Of a stretch of DNA of 33,553 nt, positions 16,246 to 26,362 are shown piece by piece (within the stretch, counting starts at the first letter, position 1; each line of letters starts with the position of its first letter). Source of the stretch: Oscillospiraceae bacterium (GTDB taxonomy: Bacteria; Bacillota; Clostridia; Oscillospirales; CAG-272); assembly GCA_015064095.1 (NCBI GenBank), contig SVSW01000013.1, forward strand, positions 1-33,553, written 5' to 3'. The translations under genes and the position numbers were made by a program. The notes under the pieces are model-generated. The model searched no databases. It had not been told where the DNA came from and saw only the letters and a list, made by a program, of their open reading frames with translations.

Positions 16246-17696
16246 GGAGCACAAAAAGCGTTATCACTAATTTTTCTTGGCGTCTTGCCGAGAGAATAGG
16301 AGCGCAGGGAATAACCTTCGTTGTCGGAATTGTTCTTGCAAGGCTTCTCGGCCCCGAGGCATACGGAACGATCGCGTTGGTCACGGTGTTTACGACCATT
16401 TTGCAGGTCTTTGCAGACAGCGGACTCGGAACTGCTTTGGTGCAAAAAAAGGATTCCGATGACACGGATTTTTCATCTGTTCTGTTTTTCAATATACCGT
16501 TTTGCCTTGCTTTATATATCATAATGTTTTTTGCGGCACCGCTTATCGCCGCGTTTTACGAAAACGATTCGCTGATACCGATAATTCGCGTTTTGTGTCT
16601 TACCGTTTTGGTGTCAGGTGTCAGAAACATACTGCAAGCCTATGTTTCAAAGAATTTTCTTTTCAAGAATTTCTTTTTCGCCACGCTTTGCGGCACGGTT
16701 GCTGCGGGTGCTGTCGGTATAGGAATGGCTTATCTAGGCTACGGAGTGTGGGCGCTTGTTGCGCAGCAGCTCACAAATTCGGTCGTCGGAACCGTTATGC
16801 TTGCAATCGTTATAAGATGGAGACCTAAGCTTGCGTTTTCGCTCCGCCGCCTCGGCGGACTGGTTAAATTCGGCTGGAAGCTTTTGCTTTCATCTCTTAT
16901 AGATACGGTCTACACGGACCTTACACAGCTCGTCATAGGCAAGGTCTACACAACGGCTGATCTTGCGTATTACAATAAGGGAAACGACCTGCCTCGAATG
17001 GCAACAACAGCTATAAATTCATCTATCGACAGCGTGCTCCTTCCCACTCTGTCCGAAGCGCAGGACGATACGGAGCGCTTAAAGGCAATGGCTCGACGCG
17101 CGATCCGCACGGGCACATATATAATAGCTCCGATGATGATAGGATTCGTGGCGTGCGCCGAGCCTTTCGTTCGTGTGCTGCTGGGGGAGAGGTGGCTTGA
17201 CAGCGTATTCTTTTTGAGAATTTTCTGTATAGCTTATATGTTTTACCCGATCCATACATCTAATCTTAACGCCATCAAGGCTTTGGGACGCAGCGATTGG
17301 TTTTTGAAGCTTGAGATCGCAAAAAAGCTCGTGGGCATTACTTTGCTTGTATCCACAATGTTTATAAGCGTTCGCGCCATGGCGTACAGCGTTATTATAT
17401 CAACGGTAACAAGCCTTTTGATAAATACGTTCCCAAACAGAAAGCTTTTGAAATACAGCTTCATTGCACAGATCAAGGATATTCTTCCTAATTTAGGGTT
17501 AGCTGTGGCAATGGGTATCCCCGTTTATTTCATGCAGTATATTCCGATACCGGCTATTGCGGTCTTGGCATTGCAGATTATAACCGGAGTTGTGCTGTAT
17601 ATTGCTTTGTCGGTGATATTCAAGAATGAAACGTTCTTTTATATTCTCAATATTGCCAAGGGCTTTCTTAAAAGAAGCGAAAAGGAGACAACATGA
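16242..17696 (+). CDS. Polysaccharide flippase (Wzx-like, lipopolysaccharide biosynthesis protein family)
   Basis: 484 aa, about 12 hydrophobic segments, 'NFSWRLAERIGAQGITFVVGIVLARLLGPEAYG'. Overlaps previous gene by ATGA. Confidence 0.93.
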   Translation: MRSTKSVITNFSWRLAERIGAQGITFVVGIVLARLLGPEAYGTIALVTVFTTILQVFADSGLGTALVQKKDSDDTDFSSVLFFNIPFCLALYIIMFFAAPLIAAFYENDSLIPIIRVLCLTVLVSGVRNILQAYVSKNFLFKNFFFATLCGTVAAGAVGIGMAYLGYGVWALVAQQLTNSVVGTVMLAIVIRWRPKLAFSLRRLGGLVKFGWKLLLSSLIDTVYTDLTQLVIGKVYTTADLAYYNKGNDLPRMATTAINSSIDSVLLPTLSEAQDDTERLKAMARRAIRTGTYIIAPMMIGFVACAEPFVRVLLGERWLDSVFFLRIFCIAYMFYPIHTSNLNAIKALGRSDWFLKLEIAKKLVGITLLVSTMFISVRAMAYSVIISTVTSLLINTFPNRKLLKYSFIAQIKDILPNLGLAVAMGIPVYFMQYIPIPAIAVLALQIITGVVLYIALSVIFKNETFFYILNIAKGFLKRSEKETT

Positions 17697-18886
17697 AAAA
17701 AGTTTTATTGCTCGGCGGATCGCGCTATCTGCGCCCTGTTATCAAGGCGATCCATGAGCTTGGATATTATGCTATAACCTGTGATTATTTGCCAGATAAT
17801 TATGCGCATAGGTATGCTGACGAATATCATAACGTAAGCATTCTCGATAAAGAGGCGGTGCTTGAGCTGGCGCGAGATCTCGCAGTTGACGGCGTTATGT
17901 CGTTTGCGTGCGACCCCGGTGTGACCACCGCCGCGTACGTTGCGGAAAAATTAGGATTGCCCACGCACCCGTACAGATCCGTTCAGATATTGCAGAACAA
18001 GGCGCTTTTCCGCGACTTTTTGGCAGAAAACGGATTTAACGTACCGAAGGCAAGGGGATATACGGATATTTTTGAGGCAGTAAACGATGCGGATATTTTC
18101 TCGTGGCCCGTTATCGTTAAGCCGACGGATTCTGCCGGAAGCAAGGGCGTGACAAAGGTTGAGGACAAAAAGGATCTTCGAGCAAGCATAGAATATGCTT
18201 TGAGCTTTTCACACTCAAACGAATTTATAATAGAAGAATTCATTGAAAAGAAGGGCGACTCCTCCGATACCGATTGCTTCAGCGTCAACGGAGAGCTGGT
18301 GTTTGCTTCGTTTGACAATCAAAAATTCGACACGAATGCGGACAACCCGTATACTCCCGCGGCATATACCTGGCCGAGCGAGATGAGCCCCGAAAATCAA
18401 GCCGTTCTTCGCTCGGAGCTGCAAAGACTTATAAGGCTTCTCGATCTCAACACCTCTATATATAACGTTGAAACGAGAGAAAGCACGAACGGCAAGCCGT
18501 ATATAATGGAATTTTCACCGCGCGGCGGCGGAAACAGGCTTGCTGAGATACTTGAATATGCAACTGGAACGGAGCTTGTCAAAAATGCAGTCCGCGCCGC
18601 AGTCGGCGACGAGATACCGCCCATGAGCGATCCCGTTTATAACGGATTTTGGGCTGAAATAATTTTGCATGCGGACAAGGACGGAAAATTCAAGAAGCTC
18701 TCGGTTGATGATGAAACGAAGCCATATGTGTTTGAGACCGATCTTTGGGTCGAGCCGGGCGATGAAGTCCACGCTTTCACTGCCGCGAACTTCGCGATCG
18801 GAACGCTCGTGCTCCGCTTTGATGACAGGGAGACCATGAACCGCATAGTCAACAATATTTACGATCACATAGAGGTCGTTGTCTGA
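17693..18886 (+). CDS. ATP-grasp domain protein (first copy)
   Basis: 'MKKVLLLGGSRYLRPVIKAIHELGYYAITCDYLPDN...WPVIVKPTDSAGSKGVTKV...FIIEEFIEKKGDSSDTDCFS...YIMEFSPRGGGNRL'. Confidence 0.9.
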   Translation: MKKVLLLGGSRYLRPVIKAIHELGYYAITCDYLPDNYAHRYADEYHNVSILDKEAVLELARDLAVDGVMSFACDPGVTTAAYVAEKLGLPTHPYRSVQILQNKALFRDFLAENGFNVPKARGYTDIFEAVNDADIFSWPVIVKPTDSAGSKGVTKVEDKKDLRASIEYALSFSHSNEFIIEEFIEKKGDSSDTDCFSVNGELVFASFDNQKFDTNADNPYTPAAYTWPSEMSPENQAVLRSELQRLIRLLDLNTSIYNVETRESTNGKPYIMEFSPRGGGNRLAEILEYATGTELVKNAVRAAVGDEIPPMSDPVYNGFWAEIILHADKDGKFKKLSVDDETKPYVFETDLWVEPGDEVHAFTAANFAIGTLVLRFDDRETMNRIVNNIYDHIEVVV

Positions 18887-18901
18887 TCTCGGAGGAAAAT
18901 T

Positions 18902-19858
18902 ATGCGTGAATACGGCGGATATATTGAATTTGAATATTTTTCGGGCAGGGAATACCATGCAGATGCAATCGCGCTTAACAGCGGGCGTCACTGCGTTGAA
19001 TACCTAATAAAAGCAAAAAATATACGCAAGATTTATATGCCGTATTTTTTGTGCGATTCGGTCTTCTTGGTCTGTCAAAGGTTGGGCGTTACGGTTGAGT
19101 ATTATCATATTGATATCAACTTTGATCCTGTTTTTGACAAAACACCGGGGGACGGAGAATGGGTTTATGTCGTGAATTTTTACGGTCAGCTCTCTTGTGC
19201 TCGGCTTGAAAAATTAAAAGAAAAATACAAAAATATTATAGTTGACAATGTTCAGGCGTTTTTCGACAAACCGCTGCCGGGCGTTGATACCTGCTACACC
19301 TGCCGAAAGTTTTTCGGCGTGGCGGACGGCGGTTATCTTTACACGAACGCGCGGCTTTCCGGGGAGCTTGAGCGTGATCTGTCATATGACAGAATGGAAT
19401 TCCTTTTCGGACGCGCAGAGCGCACGGCGAGCGAGTTCTATTCGCAGTATGTAAAAAACAATGATCTTTTCGAGACCGAGCCGCTGAAAAGAATGTCGAA
19501 AACCACGCAAAATTTGATGCGAGGTGTCGATTATGAGCGAATACGTAAGATAAGAACGCAAAATTTTTCGCTTATGCACGAAAAGCTCGGCGCGATCAAC
19601 AAGCTTAAGCTGACCGTTCCCGAGGGCGCGTTTATGTATCCATTGTATATCGAAAACGGCGCGGAAATAAGGAAAAAGCTTCAGGAAAGGAAAATATATA
19701 TTCCGACACTTTGGCCAAACGTATTTGAGCTTTGCCGAGAGGACGAGCTTGAATACGATATGGCAAAAAACATATTGCCCTTGCCGATAGATCAAAGGTA
19801 CGGAAAAGAAGATATAAATGAGATTATAAATGCAGTGCTCTGCATTGTAAAAAAATAA
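18902..19858 (+). CDS. Divergent DegT/AHBA-like PLP-dependent aminotransferase
   Basis: 318 aa; 'IIVDNVQAFFDKPL...DTCYTCRKFFGVADGGYLYTN' aligns by eye with '[13 protein letters not shown]...[19 protein letters not shown]' of the DegT at 22545, keeping the Asp and Lys. Confidence 0.7.
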   Translation: MREYGGYIEFEYFSGREYHADAIALNSGRHCVEYLIKAKNIRKIYMPYFLCDSVFLVCQRLGVTVEYYHIDINFDPVFDKTPGDGEWVYVVNFYGQLSCARLEKLKEKYKNIIVDNVQAFFDKPLPGVDTCYTCRKFFGVADGGYLYTNARLSGELERDLSYDRMEFLFGRAERTASEFYSQYVKNNDLFETEPLKRMSKTTQNLMRGVDYERIRKIRTQNFSLMHEKLGAINKLKLTVPEGAFMYPLYIENGAEIRKKLQERKIYIPTLWPNVFELCREDELEYDMAKNILPLPIDQRYGKEDINEIINAVLCIVKK

Positions 19859-19880
19859 AATCAGAGAAAAGGAAAGAAAA

Positions 19881-21257
19881 ATGTATACTGCTTATTCATT
19901 ATTATTAGACTTCTGTTTTATGTCGGGAGCTTTGTTCATCGCAAAGCTTCTTCGCAGTAAGATCAAGTGGCTCCAAAATCACTATATTCCCGCGTCGGTC
20001 ATTGCCGGCTTTATCGGACTTTTGCTCGGCCCGCAGGTGGCAAAGCTTATTCCTTGGAGCTCTGAGGCTTCGTCCTATCCCTACTTACTTATATGTGTTC
20101 TCTTTGCAACGCTGTTTATCGGCCGCAAGGAAAAGGTCAAGGTGAAAAAGGTATTCAAAAACGTCGGTGACACCTTCTTTATGAATATGGGTGCCGAGAT
20201 ATTCACCTTCGGTATGGCTTTGCTTGTCGGTGGTGGAATACTTATGATATTCTTCCCGAACATATTCCCCGAAATGTCGCTCCTGCTTCCCGCAGGCTTC
20301 ACGGGCGGACACGGATATGCAGCTGCCATCGGCGGCTCTCTTAATCAGCTTCTCGGAAGAGAAGATGCAGTCTCGATCGGACAGGTATTTGCAACGGTCG
20401 GCCTTCTTGTAGGTCTTATCGTCGGCATTGTTTGCATCAATATCGCCGCAAAGAGAGGCGCAACAAGGTTTGTAAAGAAAGTATCCTCGCTTCCCGAGGA
20501 ATACAGAACGGGTCTTATAAATGAGGAAAACGCACCGTCCTTGGGTAAGGCAACGATGCACCCGACGTCCATGGCTTCGCTTACATGGAATCTTACTTTG
20601 ATCCTTTGTGCAACCGGACTTGGATACGGAGCCGAAAGACTTCTCAATATGTGGTTCCCGGAGCTCGGATTCCCGCTTATGTGCCTGACTATGATCGCAG
20701 GTATGCTGATCCAGCTCGTTTTGAAGCTTATAAAGTATGACAAATACGTTGATAAAAAGGTTATTGACGGCATCGGCAGCTCTGTGACGGACTATCTTGT
20801 TGCCTTCGGAGTTGCAACGATAAAGCTTTCGGTCATTGCGGAATTTTGGCTTCCGATCGTCATTCTTTGCGTGCTCGGACTTACTATGTCCTTGCTCGTT
20901 GTTTTCGTCTTCGGAAACAAGCTCTTCCACAATTTCTGGTTTGAGCGCTCCATATTCATTTTCGGCTGGATAACCGGAGTTGTTGCCGTCGGTATCACGC
21001 TTTTGCGTTGCGTTGACCCCGATATGAAATCAAAAACGCTTGATGATTACGGAATAGCGTACAGTATAATTTCCATCGTTGAGGTCTTCTTTGTGTCCTT
21101 CATTCCGTTGATAGCGGTTACGATAGGTGCTGTGTGGGCAGGTGCGATATTCACTGTCGTGGGCCTTCTGCTGTTCGGCGCGTGTGCGCTCATTTACGGT
21201 ATTCAAAAGAAGAAATGGGCGGAGCTTCGCGAAGGAGAAGAAGCAATAAACCAATAA
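19881..21257 (+). CDS. GltS-type sodium/glutamate symporter family transporter
   Basis: 'SGALFIAKLLRSKIKWLQNHYIPASVIAGFIGLLLGPQ', 'LPAGFTGGHGYAAAIG', 'VFATVGLLVGLIVGIVCINIAAKRG'. Confidence 0.85.
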   Translation: MYTAYSLLLDFCFMSGALFIAKLLRSKIKWLQNHYIPASVIAGFIGLLLGPQVAKLIPWSSEASSYPYLLICVLFATLFIGRKEKVKVKKVFKNVGDTFFMNMGAEIFTFGMALLVGGGILMIFFPNIFPEMSLLLPAGFTGGHGYAAAIGGSLNQLLGREDAVSIGQVFATVGLLVGLIVGIVCINIAAKRGATRFVKKVSSLPEEYRTGLINEENAPSLGKATMHPTSMASLTWNLTLILCATGLGYGAERLLNMWFPELGFPLMCLTMIAGMLIQLVLKLIKYDKYVDKKVIDGIGSSVTDYLVAFGVATIKLSVIAEFWLPIVILCVLGLTMSLLVVFVFGNKLFHNFWFERSIFIFGWITGVVAVGITLLRCVDPDMKSKTLDDYGIAYSIISIVEVFFVSFIPLIAVTIGAVWAGAIFTVVGLLLFGACALIYGIQKKKWAELREGEEAINQ

Positions 21258-21270
21258 TTTGGAGGATATT

Positions 21271-22539
21271 ATGAAAAGCATACTTGAAGGCAAAAAGCTT
21301 TTGATACTCGGAGCGACATACAGCGAGTGTGTGCTCATAAAAAGAGCAAAGGAGCTCGGTGTATATACGATAGTTACGGATAATCAGCTCGATCACAGTA
21401 TAAGCATGGCAAAGGATTATGCCGATGAATATTGGGATATCAGCTGGTCCGATATCGATACGCTTGCGGAGCTTTGCCGCGAAAAAGGCGTTGACGGTAT
21501 CACGGCAGGCTGGAGCGAGATCAGAGTTGATTGCCTGATAAAGCTCTGCAAAAGACTTGGTCTTCCTTGCTATTGCACCGATGAGCAGCTCGACATAACG
21601 CGAAACAAGAGAAAATTCAAAAACGAGTGTATATATAACGGTGTTCCGGTCGTCAAAGAATATAAAAAGCCCGATGAGGTTGAGAATTTTCCCGTTATTA
21701 TAAAGCCGGTCGACCGTGCAGGCTCGATCGGTATAAGCGTTGCCAATAACCGCGAGGAGCTTGACTGCGCATATGCATATGCTATGGAGCTCTCGCTTTG
21801 TAAGGACGTTATTATCGAGGACTATATAAGTGATGCCGTTAAGATAGATTCGTATTATATCGTTATGGACGGCGAAATATATTTTGTTTCCACGGACGAC
21901 GTTATAATGGCGGCAAACAACGGAACAGACCGAATTGTTCAAAGCGGTTGGGTGCTTCCGTCTCGCCATCACGATGAATATCGCGAAAAGGTTGACGAAA
22001 AAGTGGTAGCTATGATCCGCCACATGGGAATCGAATACGGAACGCTGTTCTTCTCCGGATTTGCAAACGATAAAGGATATTTCGCAATGTTTGAAACCGG
22101 ATTCAGACTTGACGGCGGATATTTGCAGGAGTATTTTGCCGAAAAGGGATATGTAAATATGCTCGATGTTTACATTTATCATGCGCTGCTGGGTCACACC
22201 CGCGATCTCTCTATCGGAAGTGATAAAAAGCCCGAGCTTAAATGCGCAACGGTAAACATCTATGCGACCAGAGGAAAGATCGCAAAGATCGGCGGATTCG
22301 ATGAAATAGGAAAGCTTGAAACCTGCTCGTTCACCTTGAGATCCGCGCGGATTGGCCAGGTATGCGATGACGATAAGGCTATCTTGGATAAGATAGGAAT
22401 GTATTATTTCTGCTCGGAGTCGGCTGAAGAATTGAGCAGCGATGTGAAAACCGCATATAAATTGCTTGTTACGACCGATGAAAACGGGAATGATATGATA
22501 TATGACAGATTTGATCCCGAGCTTGTAAAAAGGTGGTAG
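21271..22539 (+). CDS. ATP-grasp domain protein (second copy)
   Basis: 'KKLLILGATYSECVLIKRAKELGVYTIVTDNQ...FPVIIKPVDRAGSIGISVANN...VIIEDYISDAVKIDSYY...YFAMFETGFRLDGGY'. GGAGG upstream of ATG 21271. Confidence 0.9.
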   Translation: MKSILEGKKLLILGATYSECVLIKRAKELGVYTIVTDNQLDHSISMAKDYADEYWDISWSDIDTLAELCREKGVDGITAGWSEIRVDCLIKLCKRLGLPCYCTDEQLDITRNKRKFKNECIYNGVPVVKEYKKPDEVENFPVIIKPVDRAGSIGISVANNREELDCAYAYAMELSLCKDVIIEDYISDAVKIDSYYIVMDGEIYFVSTDDVIMAANNGTDRIVQSGWVLPSRHHDEYREKVDEKVVAMIRHMGIEYGTLFFSGFANDKGYFAMFETGFRLDGGYLQEYFAEKGYVNMLDVYIYHALLGHTRDLSIGSDKKPELKCATVNIYATRGKIAKIGGFDEIGKLETCSFTLRSARIGQVCDDDKAILDKIGMYYFCSESAEELSSDVKTAYKLLVTTDENGNDMIYDRFDPELVKRW

Positions 22540-22544
22540 GACTG

Positions 22545-23633
22545 ATGTCTCAGATCAACGTTACCCGATCCTCGATGCCGTATTATGAGGAATATTGCGA
22601 GGAGATAAAGGACCTTTGGGAGAGCCGATGGCTTACCAATATGGGAGTAAAGCACAATCGACTTAAAGGTGAGCTTTGCGAGTATTTAAAGGTTCCGAAT
22701 ACAGAGCTTTTTTGCAACGGTCACATCGCGCTTTACTGCGCGATCAAGGCGCTTCGCCTCACGGGCGAGATAATCACAACTCCTTTTACGTTTGCATCAA
22801 CGACCAATGCGATCGTTCAGGCAGGCTGCACGCCCGTTTTCTGTGACGTCGCGGACGATTATACGATCGACACGACGAAGATAGAGGAGCTTATAACCGA
22901 AAGAACCTCAGCGATACTTGCCGTTCACGTCTACGGCAACATCTGCGATGTTGAGGCGATCGAAAAAATAGCGAAGAAGCACTCGCTGCGAGTGATATAC
23001 GATGCGGCTCATGCCTTCGGCGTTGAATATCGGGGCAGGGGAATTTGCACTTACGGAGATATCTCCATGCTTTCATTCCACGCAACTAAGGTGTTCCATA
23101 CGATCGAGGGCGGCGCACTTTGCTATAACGATGCGAGCTTAACTCCCGAGATCGTTAAGCAACGCGGCTTCGGACTTAACGGCGAAGAAATAGATTGCTT
23201 TGGCACAAACGGCAAAATGAATGAGTTTTGTGCCGCAATGGGACTTTGCAATCTGCGCCATATAGATGATGAGATAAAATCACGCGGTGAGGCGTACGAG
23301 CTTTACGAAAAACTGCTTTCGGGTGTGAACGGGCTCACGCTTTTGCCCCTGCGAGACGGTATAAAGCAGAATTTTGCATATTATCCCGTGCTTTTCGATA
23401 AAGCCGTTTTCGGCAAGAGCCGCGATGAGGTCGCTGCGCTTTTGGCGGAAAACGGGGTCGTTGCAAGAAAGTATTTTTATCCGCTTGTTTCATCAAACAA
23501 GGAATTTTCGGAGGATCTTTCGTATCTGACCCCAAGGGCAGAGGAATTTTCGAAAAACGTTCTTTGTCTGCCCATGTATGCTCATCTCGGTGCTGCCGAT
23601 ATTGAAAGAATTTGCAAAATAATTTTAGAATAA
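22545..23633 (+). CDS. DegT/DnrJ/EryC1/StrS aminotransferase
   Basis: '[46 protein letters not shown]', '[25 protein letters not shown]', '[15 protein letters not shown]', '[16 protein letters not shown]'. Confidence 0.95.
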   Translation: MSQINVTRSSMPYYEEYCEEIKDLWESRWLTNMGVKHNRLKGELCEYLKVPNTELFCNGHIALYCAIKALRLTGEIITTPFTFASTTNAIVQAGCTPVFCDVADDYTIDTTKIEELITERTSAILAVHVYGNICDVEAIEKIAKKHSLRVIYDAAHAFGVEYRGRGICTYGDISMLSFHATKVFHTIEGGALCYNDASLTPEIVKQRGFGLNGEEIDCFGTNGKMNEFCAAMGLCNLRHIDDEIKSRGEAYELYEKLLSGVNGLTLLPLRDGIKQNFAYYPVLFDKAVFGKSRDEVAALLAENGVVARKYFYPLVSSNKEFSEDLSYLTPRAEEFSKNVLCLPMYAHLGAADIERICKIILE

Positions 23634-23644
23634 AAGGAGAAGCT

Positions 23645-24520
23645 ATGAAAGGTATAATTTTAGCAGGCGGTAAGGGAACAAGACTTTACCCTATGACAAA
23701 GGTGGTTTCAAAGCAGCTTTTGCCGATATATGATAAGCCCCTGATCTACTATCCGCTTTCGATGCTCCTTTTGGCGGGAATACGGGAGATACTCATTATA
23801 TCAACACCCGATGACCTGCCCAATTACGAAAAACTCCTCGGTGACGGAGAGCGCATCGGCGTGAAATTCTCATATAAGGTTCAAGAAACGCCGCGCGGAC
23901 TTGCCGATGCATTTATACTAGGCGAGGAATTTATTGGTGATGACAATGTTTGCTTAATACTCGGCGACAATGTTTTCTACGGACAAAACATGAGCCGTGT
24001 GCTTTGGAATGCACGCGACAGGCGCGTGGGCGCAACCATTTTCGGTTATCCCGTTAAGGACGCAAGAGCCTTTGGCGTGGTTGAGTTCGATGAAAATTAT
24101 AAGGTCGTTTCAATCGAAGAAAAGCCCGAAAATCCGAAATCTAATTATGCCGTACCTGGACTTTATTTTTACGATAACAGAGTTGTCGAGATAGCGAAGA
24201 ACGTTAAGCCGTCGGCACGCGGCGAGATCGAGATAACCGCCGTCAATAATGCATATCTTGAAATGGGTGAGCTCCATGTTGAGCTGCTCGGACGAGGTAT
24301 GGCATGGCTTGACACGGGCACACCTGAGGGTATGCTCAAAGCAGCGGAATTCGTCCAAGTCGTGCAGGACAGACAGGGATTCTATCTTTCCTGCATCGAG
24401 GAGATCGCATTCCGCCGCGGATTTATCAGCGCGCAGCAGCTGCTTTCACTCGGTGAGGAGCTTAAAATGACGGACTACGGACAGTATCTTATCGGCATAG
24501 CTAAGGAGAACTTAAAATGA
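23645..24520 (+). CDS. rfbA: Glucose-1-phosphate thymidylyltransferase
   Basis: '[68 protein letters not shown]'. Confidence 0.97.
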   Translation: MKGIILAGGKGTRLYPMTKVVSKQLLPIYDKPLIYYPLSMLLLAGIREILIISTPDDLPNYEKLLGDGERIGVKFSYKVQETPRGLADAFILGEEFIGDDNVCLILGDNVFYGQNMSRVLWNARDRRVGATIFGYPVKDARAFGVVEFDENYKVVSIEEKPENPKSNYAVPGLYFYDNRVVEIAKNVKPSARGEIEITAVNNAYLEMGELHVELLGRGMAWLDTGTPEGMLKAAEFVQVVQDRQGFYLSCIEEIAFRRGFISAQQLLSLGEELKMTDYGQYLIGIAKENLK

Positions 24521-25542
24521 AAAAAACCGTTCTTGTTACCGGAGGAGCCGGATTTATAGGATCAAACTTTGTTTATCTTCTTCTTGAAGAAAGACCGCAG
24601 TGGCGCGTCGTTTGCGTTGACGCACTCACCTATGCTGCCAATATTCATACATTGAACGACGCAATGAGATCCGAGAATTTCGTGTTTTACAAAGAGGACA
24701 TTCGAAACCGTGAGGGCATTTTCCGGATATTTGAGCGTGAGCGCCCCGATATCGTTGTCAATTTTGCCGCAGAATCTCATGTTGACCGTTCGATCGAAAA
24801 TCCCGGCATATTCCTTGAAACAAATATAATCGGAACGCAGGTTATGATGGACGCATGCCGCAAATACGGCGTTGAGCGTTTCCATCAGGTCGGCACCGAC
24901 GAGGTCTACGGAGATCTGCCGCTTGACCGCCCCGATCTTTTCTTCCATGAGGACACGCCGATACACACATCATCGCCGTATTCAACATCAAAGGCGAGCG
25001 CGGATCTGCTTGCGATGGCTTATTACAGAACATACGGCTTGCCCGTAACCATCAGCCGCTGCTCGAACAATTACGGTCCGTATCAGTTCCCCGAAAAGCT
25101 CATTCCGCTTATGATAAACAATGCCTCGCAGGACAAGCCTCTGCCCGTTTACGGAGAGGGGCTCAATGTGCGCGATTGGCTTTATGTCAAGGATCATTGC
25201 TACGGTATTCTCGCCGTGCTTGAAAAGGGCAAGGTCGGAGAGGTCTATAATCTCGGCGGACACAACGAAAAGGCGAATATCGAGATAGTCAAGATCATTT
25301 TGAAGGAGCTCGGCAAGCCCGAGAGCCTTATCACCTATGTTGCCGACAGAAAGGGTCACGATCAAAGATACGCGATCGATCCGTCAAAGGCAAACCGCGA
25401 GCTCGGCTGGGGGCCGACGACTATGTTCGCCGACGGCATAAAGCTCACGATCAAATGGTACCGAGAGCACATGGATTGGCTTAATGAATGTACCTCCGGC
25501 GAGTACACAAAGTACTACGAGCAGATGTACGGCAACAGATGA
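24517..25542 (+). CDS. rfbB: dTDP-glucose 4,6-dehydratase
   Basis: '[19 protein letters not shown]', '[26 protein letters not shown]', '[10 protein letters not shown]', '[11 protein letters not shown]'. Confidence 0.97.
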   Translation: MKKTVLVTGGAGFIGSNFVYLLLEERPQWRVVCVDALTYAANIHTLNDAMRSENFVFYKEDIRNREGIFRIFERERPDIVVNFAAESHVDRSIENPGIFLETNIIGTQVMMDACRKYGVERFHQVGTDEVYGDLPLDRPDLFFHEDTPIHTSSPYSTSKASADLLAMAYYRTYGLPVTISRCSNNYGPYQFPEKLIPLMINNASQDKPLPVYGEGLNVRDWLYVKDHCYGILAVLEKGKVGEVYNLGGHNEKANIEIVKIILKELGKPESLITYVADRKGHDQRYAIDPSKANRELGWGPTTMFADGIKLTIKWYREHMDWLNECTSGEYTKYYEQMYGNR

Positions 25543-25552
25543 GGAACGTAAT

Positions 25553-26359
25553 ATGAGGAAAATATCTTCTGACAAAGAATTGATGCAGATAGAAGTGAAC
25601 GTTTTGGACGAGCTTCATAATTTTTGCGAGGAAAACGGGCTCGTATATTACTTGTGGGGCGGAACGCTTCTCGGCGCTGTCCGCCACAACGGGTATATAC
25701 CGTGGGACGACGATATAGATATCGTGATGCCTCGTCGGGACTATGAATTTTTGATCAAGAATTTTGGAAATGAACACTATTCTGTCTATTCATGCGATAA
25801 CTGTGATAAATATCCGCTTTGGTACGCCAAAGCATTTGATAAGAGGACCGAAAAGATAGAGCCTATATTCAGAAAGAAAAATTATCACATAGGTATTGAT
25901 GTTGATATATTCCCAATGGACGAGTTCTCGGATAAATCACTCGTTGAAGCTACCGAGAAATGGCGTATTATGTGTCGTAAAAAATGGCAATTCAGCCTTT
26001 TGAGAAACAGCAATACGTCCTTTGCAAGAAAAACAGCCGGAATAATAGCCCGCAACATTCTGAGATGGAATGCTAACAAAATTGCAGTTAAGATAAACAA
26101 AAAGGCAAAGACCTTCGGCTCGTGCTCTGAAAGTGTAATGATGTACGCGGACAGCAACATAAGAAAGCCTTTGTATATGCCAAAGACTTGGTTTGCCGAT
26201 AGAGAATTGCATCAGTTTGAAGACAAAAAATATTATATCCCGACGGAATACGATGCACTGCTTACGGCGTTATACGGAGATTATATGACCCCCCCACCGC
26301 CCGAAAAGCAGGTAACACACCACACGTTTGAAGCCTATTATAACGATCAAGGAGAATAA
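25553..26359 (+). CDS. LicD family phosphotransferase
   Basis: 'YYLWGGTLLGAVRHNGYIPWDDDIDIVMPRRDYEFL' is the LicD nucleotidyltransferase-fold motif. ATG 25553 used. Confidence 0.93.
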   Translation: MRKISSDKELMQIEVNVLDELHNFCEENGLVYYLWGGTLLGAVRHNGYIPWDDDIDIVMPRRDYEFLIKNFGNEHYSVYSCDNCDKYPLWYAKAFDKRTEKIEPIFRKKNYHIGIDVDIFPMDEFSDKSLVEATEKWRIMCRKKWQFSLLRNSNTSFARKTAGIIARNILRWNANKIAVKINKKAKTFGSCSESVMMYADSNIRKPLYMPKTWFADRELHQFEDKKYYIPTEYDALLTALYGDYMTPPPPEKQVTHHTFEAYYNDQGE

Positions 26360-26362
26360 ATT

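Noticed and set aside
21190-22197. 335-aa minus-strand ORF, plus 20085..20930 and 15244..15957 minus
   Set aside because: Antisense to well-supported GltS, ATP-grasp and GT2 genes; composition is Cys/Arg/His-rich shadow translation with no recognisable domain.
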